Source: Callipepla californica brunnescens
Lineage: Eukaryota; Chordata; Aves; Galliformes; Odontophoridae
Length of the DNA stretch: 64,000 nucleotides
NCBI GenBank assembly: GCA_023055505.1
Contig: JALIRH010000026.1
Location: forward strand, 8,075,591 to 8,139,590
Direction: 5' to 3'
Shown here one piece after another: positions 27,401-36,400 of the stretch. The notes beneath the pieces were generated by a model. The model had not been told where the DNA came from. It did not search any database and saw only the letters and a program-made list of their open reading frames with translations. A program made the translations under genes and the position numbers. How positions within the stretch are numbered: the first letter of the stretch is position 1; each line of letters starts with the position of its first letter.

Positions 27401-30400
27401 ATATAGGTAAGATATGGGAAGCTATTGAGTTATAGTAATACAAAACCTGCAATTCCACAGTGATGTGGATAATGAACAAGGAAGCAGATTCACGTGAAGA
27501 GTTGTTTTAATACAGAAGCAGAATATTTCAGAGAACACTCACTGAGGAAGTTATTTCCATTTGCCTTATCTAATTTACCTACATTCTGAGGCTCAATTCA
27601 GAGGAATTTTCAAGCCTCTCTGGGAACACAGAGTTTTTGTGCTGTGAAGGATAAGTGATATTACTCTCTAAACTGAATCAGACGTTATGCACATTCAAAT
27701 ATACTTTCTGTGTAAAGTAAATGAATGAAAATAGTGCTAACATAAGTTAATTTATCCTATATAAAGTTCAGAAAAACGATTGCTTCTTCCGTGGCCAACA
27801 TAAATGCAGCAGCTCTTCTGCGTCTGAATCCTTTTTCTGCTAACATTATTTCATAATCAGCATAATGCTGAGGAGATAAGCTGCTCGAAATCGCTGCTTG
27901 TGTTTGCAAATATATTATTTCTTTGCTATTTTATACTGTTTCTTAAGATCATCTTATGCTAATGCTCATATATGTAATGCTATGCAATGTGTTCAGGCCT
28001 CTGGAAGCATTGCTGTGGTGATTTTCTCTTTTTTAGGCTCAGTGATTATTTATTATTTTTCCTTAGCATTTATGTATTTTATTCAAAGAGGCTGTGGAAG
28101 CAGACTTCCTCCTCTGCTCAGAGTTCCTTGTCCGCTGCGATTCTCAGCATAAAGAAGTGTAAAAGATTCTCATTCTCAGGTGTGGCACACATTTGTTGTG
28201 CTGACACTTCAGAGGAAAAGCCAGTGTTTGTTTCTAACGGTAGATGTGATGTAACTTGGGAAACGTTTTATACTTTGCAGGTGGATTGGCTCCAGCAAAG
28301 AAGATAATAGGCAAGGTCTCTTTGGAGGAGTTAAGGGTCTGTCCCCTTAGCAAGAAGGAAATCAGCTTATTAAGAGAAGGACATTTAGAGCATCTGTGCC
28401 AAGAGACACCCTCTGAGACCTGCTAGAAAATTGGGTGGTACTGATGGAGAACTGACCACAGAACTACTTTCTTATCATTATAGAGAGACAGTGGCTTGTC
28501 TGCAAGATCACAGAATCTTGAACGTAGAATACTTGAAGCAGTTGGAAAACCTTGAGTTCAGGCTCTTGCATTATGATGGGTTGGGGCTGGATGGTGAGTG
28601 ATACGGCTGTTTGATAATAGAAGGGTGAAAATTAGAAAGCTATTCAGCTTCTGGTGTCTGCCCCTTACTCTGCTTGCTTTCCTACTCCAGCAGTTAGGAA
28701 GGAACTGGGGAAGTTTTCTGAAGCTGTTATTTCAGGTGTGTTCCTCTATTTTCTGCTGTAGCTCCCCTGTTTTCACTTTTATGTAGGGCAGTGCTCTGTG
28801 GCATTCAATTCCAGATTTATTTTGATGTTCCTCTTCTTTCCAGATAACTGGTGGTCTCAAGTGTGCCCAAGATATTTCCTCAGGCTCGTGGATCTCTATA
28901 AAGGTGCAGTGGTTTACCTCCTCAGTGGAAGAAAAACGCTGTTGATCCCAGTCTTGTTCAGTAGCTACATTACAGCTGCTCTCAGACTTCTGGAAAAACT
29001 CCACAAGGTAAACCTGGGTGTGTGTTGCCTCAAGATGATTCAGTCTGTTCTGCTCTTTGTCAACTGGGGAACAGCTCTGGTGTGTTAGCTGTCTCTTTGT
29101 TCACTGAAACTCCACAACAGTGAGGATGATACTGGTTATTCTGAATTCAGTGTACTCGGAAGACTGCTTAGTTGTGACTCAAACGCTAGGAAAAGTTCAC
29201 TGTAAAGAGTGCTGCTGTGAGCCACAAAACCACATGCACCATTGTGATACAAATGCCCTGGACGGTGAGGCATCATCTGGAGCACTGTGTCCAGTTCTGG
29301 GCTCCCCAGTACAAAAAAGACCAGGATCTCTTGGAAAGAGTCCACTGGAGGGCTACAAAGATGATAAAGGGCATGGAACACCTCTCTTATGAGGAGAGGC
29401 TGAGAGACCTGGGGCTGTTCAGCCCTGAGAAAGGAAGACTCAGAGGGGATCTGATCCATGTCTATGAACATCTAAGGAGCAGGAGGCAAAGGGACGAGGC
29501 TGGACTTTCTCAGCAGTGTGTGGCGATAGGACGAGGGGAAATGGGCACAAACTGAAGCGTAGGAAGTTCTGAACAAATGTGTGGGAACTTCTTCACAGTG
29601 CAGTGACGGAGCACTGGCACAGGCTGCTCAGAGAGGTGGTGGAGGCTCCTTCTCTGGAGACATTCAAGACCCACCTGGACGCCTACCTGTGCAACCTGGG
29701 CTAGGGAGCTGCTTGGGCAGGGGGTTGGACTCAGTGATCTCTGGAGGTCTCTTCCAACCCCTACAGTTCTGTGTTTCTGCCTGTTCTAAGAAGAATGCTG
29801 AAGCATCTGTCTTTTAAAAACTACCTGTTTTCTTCCCTAGGTAAATCAGAAAGTTAAACATATAGAATATGATAAGTTCTATATCCCTGAGATTTCCAGC
29901 TTGGTGGACATTCAAGAGGATTACCTCATGTGGTTCTTACATCAGGCTGGAATGGTAAGAGTGGGCAATGTAACATAGTAGATAGGGGACTGAACCAAGA
30001 CTTCAGACATCAGGGTTTTATTCCTCTCCCTTCACCTCTTTTAGTCCTCACTTTACCACGTGTAAGAAAGGAGCTAATGAAACTGAGGGCTGGAAAATGC
30101 TGTACAGAAGCCCAGTAAGATTATTTTCTTACAACAAAGAGAGAAGTCCCAAATGTAAAAAAAAACACAAAAGAAATCCATCTTGGGATGCTGCAAGAGT
30201 AAAATCGGATTTCGGATTGCAGCGAGTGTTACTGTGTGTGTTTGTATGTACTTTCTAAATGTGTGTGCTGTGTTCCTTCTCTCTCACCTTCCATCCTATA
30301 AACAGTGCTGCTTTTACTGAGCAGAAAAAGAAAATATTGACTTGGTTTGATGCAACAGTAATAGTTAAAAACATATCTATGGCTAATTTGTGGAGTAATT

Positions 30401-33400
30401 TGTGTTGCAGGACAGGTCTTATGTTGTGGTTCTCTTCTGTTGTTTAAATGTGTTCTCTGCCTTGAGGGTTGGTTTTTTTGTTCATTTGCTTATATTTGTA
30501 AGGTAAGCTTCACCTCTGTCAGGCCAATGGGCTTTTAAGTCAGTCAGTCCTCTCAGTAATGGTCGGTATGAGAGTTGTGACTGAGACCTGTGTGTTTCCT
30601 TGAGAAGGAAATTCCCATGTTTTTCTTCAAGAGGAAGAGACTGGCTTGTGGGTCCCAGAGGACAATTCCTTTGGCTCACCTTTGAACTAGTCCATCCTAA
30701 GAAATGCACAACACAATCTGTAGAGAAAAAGGTGTTCACTTCTCTCTCTTTTTTTGCCTTCACAGAAAGTAAGACCATCTATCATGCAGGTAAGATAATT
30801 GTTTTTCATGGCTCTTATAAGTGCTCATAGAAGCTGTAAGTGGGCACCAATCTGTCTGTCTGTCTGTCTTGCAGGATGCTGTGACTCTCTGTTCTTACCC
30901 TTTCATCTTTGATGCTCAGGCTAAGACCAAGATGTTACAGACAGATGCAGAGCTACAGATGCAGGTAATGGTTCTCTCTGCCAGTTTTCCTGCCCTATTT
31001 CTTTTTTCCTCTCTTTTGCATTGGTACCTGCAAGGAAAGGAGGTCACTGGGGGTAACTTTGTACCTTGTTTTATTGCTTCCATGGTACGGGAGAGCACAG
31101 CAGCTGGAGAAGCTGTTTGCCCAGGGCAGACACAGTGCTTACTTTTTTTGAACTTCATGAAGTTTGGGAACATCAGAATTGCCAGATGTGCATATAGTGG
31201 AAGCCTAAACTATGTAGAGAAGGAGGTCTTATGAATTTATGAGAGGCCAAGCATATGAATTAAGATGAGGTCTCCATTAGAGGAGCTGTAAAGCTGGAAA
31301 AACAGAGAGGCATTCAGGTGAAGTGGGAACATTCTTGCAGCCTGGCAGAGGAGAAGTGGTTGTCAGAACCTGAGTTGAAATTCACCTTGTGGTTCTGTCT
31401 ATAGGCTTGGCAAGTAGGCACACATGCACACAGGCGTGTGTATAGCGGTCACACGATCCTCAGACACCGAGGAAACCAAACTGGAAGGAAGCAAGGAACA
31501 GCAGGCGTATAACTGTTCGCCTTCCAGAAGAATGGATCTGAACAGCATCTCTTTTGTTTCCAGGTGGCAATAAATGGTGCAAATTTGCAAAATGTCTTCA
31601 TGCTTCTCACCCTGGAGCCTCTGCTGGCCAGAAGCCCTTTCCTGGTACTTCATGTCCGCAGGAGTAATTTAGTCGGGGATGCTTTGAGAGAGCTGAGCAT
31701 TCATTCAGACATCGATTTGAAAAAGCCTCTTAAGGTAAGTTGTCTCTTGCAGCTGACACTTCTGTAGCCTTTCTGCCCTTTGCATTGCTACTTCACCAGT
31801 GTGCTAGCTTAGCAGTAAAAGACAGGGATACTCCTCTTGAGTGGGGGGGCTCAATCTTCCTCCTCTCTGGCTCATGGAGTCTTTGGGCAGTGGTCAGTTC
31901 ACAGGAAACCAGTTAGGGGCTTTGCTCTCTGCTTCCTGGTAAGGGGAAGGAGGGAAGTAATGTCTGTGATACGATGCAGCATCTGTTCTGCCGTTTTGTA
32001 AGAGCACGGCACTTACAGGAGAGTGTCTTTTATCTCTGATGGTTACCGCAAGGCTCAGTAGCTGTGAAAATTTATCTGCGACTTGTGCCACTCTGTGCTC
32101 CCTGTCCTTCCCTGCAAACAGAGCGCTCAAAACTGGCTGCAGGGTTGTGGTGGGTTGGGGCAAGTCAGGCAAATTGCTTTGTGTGGCTTACAGGCAGAAA
32201 GGTGTCTGATTCATTCTGAGCTCTGCGTCCTTGACCTTCTTTTTTTCCACAGGTCATCTTTGATGGTGAGGAGGCTGTTGATGCTGGAGGGGTGACAAAG
32301 GAATTTTTCCTCCTGTTGCTGAAAGAGCTCCTCAACCCCATCTATGGCATGTTCACTTACTACCCGGAGTCAAACCTGCTGTGGTTTTCAGACACGGTGA
32401 GCCCTTGCCCTCTGTGCATATGGGGTGAAATAATATAGCACTTTAAATGATAACGAAGCTAGTGGCAAACGATGGGAAAGAAATGATTATTCCCCTGTTT
32501 TCCACCCACGATATAACATGAGCTTTATTTTCAGTCCATGTAATTTAGTATAGGTCCATTAACTCTGATGATGCCTGCTAAGGAGTTGGCTCTTTATTCT
32601 TATTGCACAGTAAAACTCGCATTAAGTATCAGATGGCAGTTAACAGAAGTCTCAAATAGCGTGAACGCGATCATCATGTGCTGTTCTACACAGGCAGAGG
32701 TTTAGGTCATACTGGCATTAGAATTCAGCACTTCCGTTGCTGCTCACGTAATTGCAATCAGTCCACTTAGTCATGCATCACTATCATCACCTTCAGGTTC
32801 AGAACTTGTGAGAGATCTGTGTGAGGAAACTTAAAAAGCTGGAACGCTGTAGTGAACACTGGTTGGTTTTGGAAGGGTAAGAGGTTCTCTACCTATCAGA
32901 CAGCTGGAGGTGATTGTTTATATCCTTTTTCTTCACCTTCCTAGTTACGAAATTTCCTAAGTTGGAAAATGATGTTATCAGTGTTACCTTCATTACGTTG
33001 TTTAAGGAAGGAAATGCCATGGTGCCTTTTGTAACTTGTAACAGAATTACAGAGCAATTAACTCTTAGTGTTAGTGCTGTAAAAATAACAAATCTTTTGA
33101 CACTTTAGAGTAATGACAACATGGTCACTGCAAATACCTGTGTCGTGTATTTACAGCGTTTAGCAAACCCAGGTAACGAGTCTGACTGACCTAGCAACGT
33201 GACAGTAAACATGGGAAGGAATGAAGCCCTGTGTCCCCACAGCCTGGGTGGCACTGTGGCTACGTGTAAGCTTTTTAATGGAAGGGAGAATGTGTGATAG
33301 GGAAAGAAGTGCTGACAAGTTTCTTGCAGTACCTAGGAGGCAAAGTTTACCGAACCTTTGTTAATGTCAAAACGCAGAGCTTTACAGAATAGGACTCTGT

Positions 33401-36400
33401 TTCTGAAGCTTCATTTCTGTGCCACACTCCAGCAAGGCTAGGATCAAGGAATTCACAACCAGACTGGGAAGTGACACGCTGTTTTTGTCCCAGTTGAGAA
33501 AGGAGAGGCTGGCCTCGTCATGCATGGGGTAAGAGTGCAATGCATCGTGCCAGAAACACTGCATCTCATCAGGATTTCTCTGTGTGGTTTTCAAGTGTTT
33601 TGTAGAACACAACTGGTTTCACCTGATTGGCATCATATGCGGTCTTGCAATATACAACTTCACAGTGGTAGACCTTCACTTTCCCTTGGCTCTGTACAAA
33701 AAGCTCTTGAATGTGAAGCCATGCCTAGAGGATTTGAAGGAGCTGTCCCCTACAGAAGGAAGGTATGGAAAACTAAGTTTGCAGCCTGTCTGGGAAGGGA
33801 AGCGATCCATCTGAGAATGAGAAATACCAGGTGGTAAAAACTGCTCAGCACACCGCTGCCTGGTCCTTCTGAGTGGCTGTTTTTGGGTGCTGTGAGACAT
33901 GGGAATGGCACGTAAGCCTTCTCGCCCTTGGGCTGTCTGGTCTGTCTGCTCAGACTATAACCTTGCTGTGCCCCAGAAGCTCGTTATCAGTGCAGCCAAA
34001 AGGTACCTGCCACATGGCTCTGAAACCAGTGGGGGCTTGACACTCCTCAGCCCAATTACATGTGTGATCCCAGATCCCAGCCTCAGCCTTTTTCCTCGGG
34101 CCAGGCTTGGGCTTGGCTGTGAACCAAAGTAACTCTGACCTGCTCCCATGTCAAAAGAAAAGGAGTTGAACTGAGTGAAGGAATGGCTTTTTCTACACTA
34201 GATATCGAATCTTTGCATGGGGATGTTGGTTTTCTTTGGCACCGAGAGGTTAATATCCCACTGCATTACTGCTGTCTTCTGTCTCTTTTGAGTTGGAGCT
34301 GCCGTCCCGTTTACCAGCACAGAGCTGCAGTTGTATTTTATTAGAATTAAGTCAAATCCCAGAAGGACAGCAGAAGGGCTTTGAGTGATCGGAGAAGAAT
34401 ATCTTATATATAATGGAGATAAAGATACAACTTCCCACTGCCCTCTTTTCTTCCTGTCCCTCAGACCTTCTTTGGGCCTAGGCATAAATACCTTGCAGCC
34501 CTTGGAAACTAGAAATGTAACTCTGCTCTGAGGCCGGGATGACTAGAGGGTCACTGTGTGCTAGGTAGACATGGACTACGTTGACAGTTTGTGCGGGCTG
34601 GCTCGTATCTTGCTTCTAGCAAAGCATCTCCTCCTTTGAGGCATCTTTCTTACCTTCTCGCATGACTCAGAGGTCCTCCTCCTTGCAGTGCTATTACCCA
34701 GATGTGTGATGCTTTTTGCTTTTGCCTGTTGTCTTTTAAATGTATGGCTTTTTGAATGTGTTTCTCTTTCTTATTTCTTTCCCTGGCTCACACGTAGGAG
34801 TCTTCAGCAGCTTTTAGATTATCCTGGGGAAGATATAGAAGAGACGTTCTGCTTGAATTTTACAGTAAGACATATTTAACATACAAGTTACGATACGTTG
34901 AAGCCCGTTTGTGTGTATTATATGTTGATTCTAAAATATGCCTGTAGCAAATGCCTTGTGTTCATGTTGTTCAAATGCTTTGTTGTCAGCTTCTTTTATA
35001 TACGGCAATGAAAACTAAGCTAGTTACACAGGTGAAGTGTAGTGGTTTTCGGAACAGCTGTGCTGTCACTGTGGTGTGTGACACAGAGCTGACTTCTCAT
35101 ACGGAAGAGTTAGAACTAGATTCCTAAGTCCTCCGTGAAAATGGAGGCTTTGGCATCACTGAGTTGATGCTTGAAATGCCAACACAATTTAGAATTCTCC
35201 TTGCTGTCATAACCATATCTTTTTAATTTAAAATTTATATTGAGTGTACATGGTCGGACTGCTCAGAAACAAATCTAGGAGACTGAGGTAGTCAGCTTTT
35301 CTGTGCTTCTAGAGTAATAAGTATTTATTTCTTCCCTAGCTAGTAACTTAGCGAAAATGATTTCTTTTACACAGTGGAGGTTCCCTAGAATTACATGTAC
35401 ATTAAGATATCAGGTAGAACTTTGCTCACGTGCAAACGTATCAATATCGATGAAGAAATACAGCCTCATTGTTCTCCAGTGCTGTTTTCCTTTGCTACCC
35501 TGAGGCAGGTTAAGGGCTGCTGTGTTTGAAGTCCTGACACTATAACAAAACTGTGAGCAGTAGATTCGTCTTGAGCATCATCTAGATTCTTGGCTGCCAG
35601 TTCAGCACGTGGGCTTATGAAATACGCTTTTCACAGTTAACAGTCTCTTACTTTTTAAGAAGAAATCGACCTAAAAGAAAAACTTGTTTCCGTTCTGAAC
35701 TTGCTTTTAGGCTTGATAGCAGTTCTGTGGCAAGTGTAGATGGTAGAAAGCAGTCCAACAGGAGTGATGTTTATGGCAAGAAGTGTTCTGCATGTATGCT
35801 CTTCTCCGTCCCACCCTTCAATGCCAGTCATCAGCTGTGAGAGAAAACCCTGCGTCTTTCTGAGGAGCACTTGTAGTAAAATGATTTTTGTGATTGCCTA
35901 TAGATCTGCAGGGAGAGCTATGGCGTGACACAGCACAAAAACCTGATTGAAGACGGCGACAAAATTCAGGTGCAGAAGGACAACAGGTAAGCGGGCTAAT
36001 ATGTGGGGAGGGGCTCACGCTTGCGGTGTAGTCACTGGGAAGTCTTTTGCAAACAAACTGTTGGAAAAAAAGTTATTTCCTGGTGGAGGACCACCATCCC
36101 TGATGAGAGCCATAGGGCCCAGCTGTATAAAACCAACTGCTCTGCGTTTGGCTGCAACCTTGAGAGTTACTGCAAGTGCTACCCTTTACCCCCCTCGTTT
36201 TTCTCCCAGCTGCTAAACTATTTTCTTCTCATAATCTTGTAATTGGATTTCTGCAGATGCCTTGATTACTTGAAACTGGTCGGAATTCTTTCTGTGCTGG
36301 CAAAACATTGTGATCCAGTGATTAGTCAGCAGGACGGTTAGGGGCTAGCGCTAGGGCTGCTGAACACCTTACTGGCAAGTCTGGAGGTGAAGTCATTTCC

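Noticed and set aside
36003..36242. Cysteine-containing 79-codon frame in HERC3 intron 22, considered as a THAP-like or zinc-finger fragment
   Set aside because: Cysteine and histidine spacing does not fit a C2CH finger, and there is no supporting repeat context.
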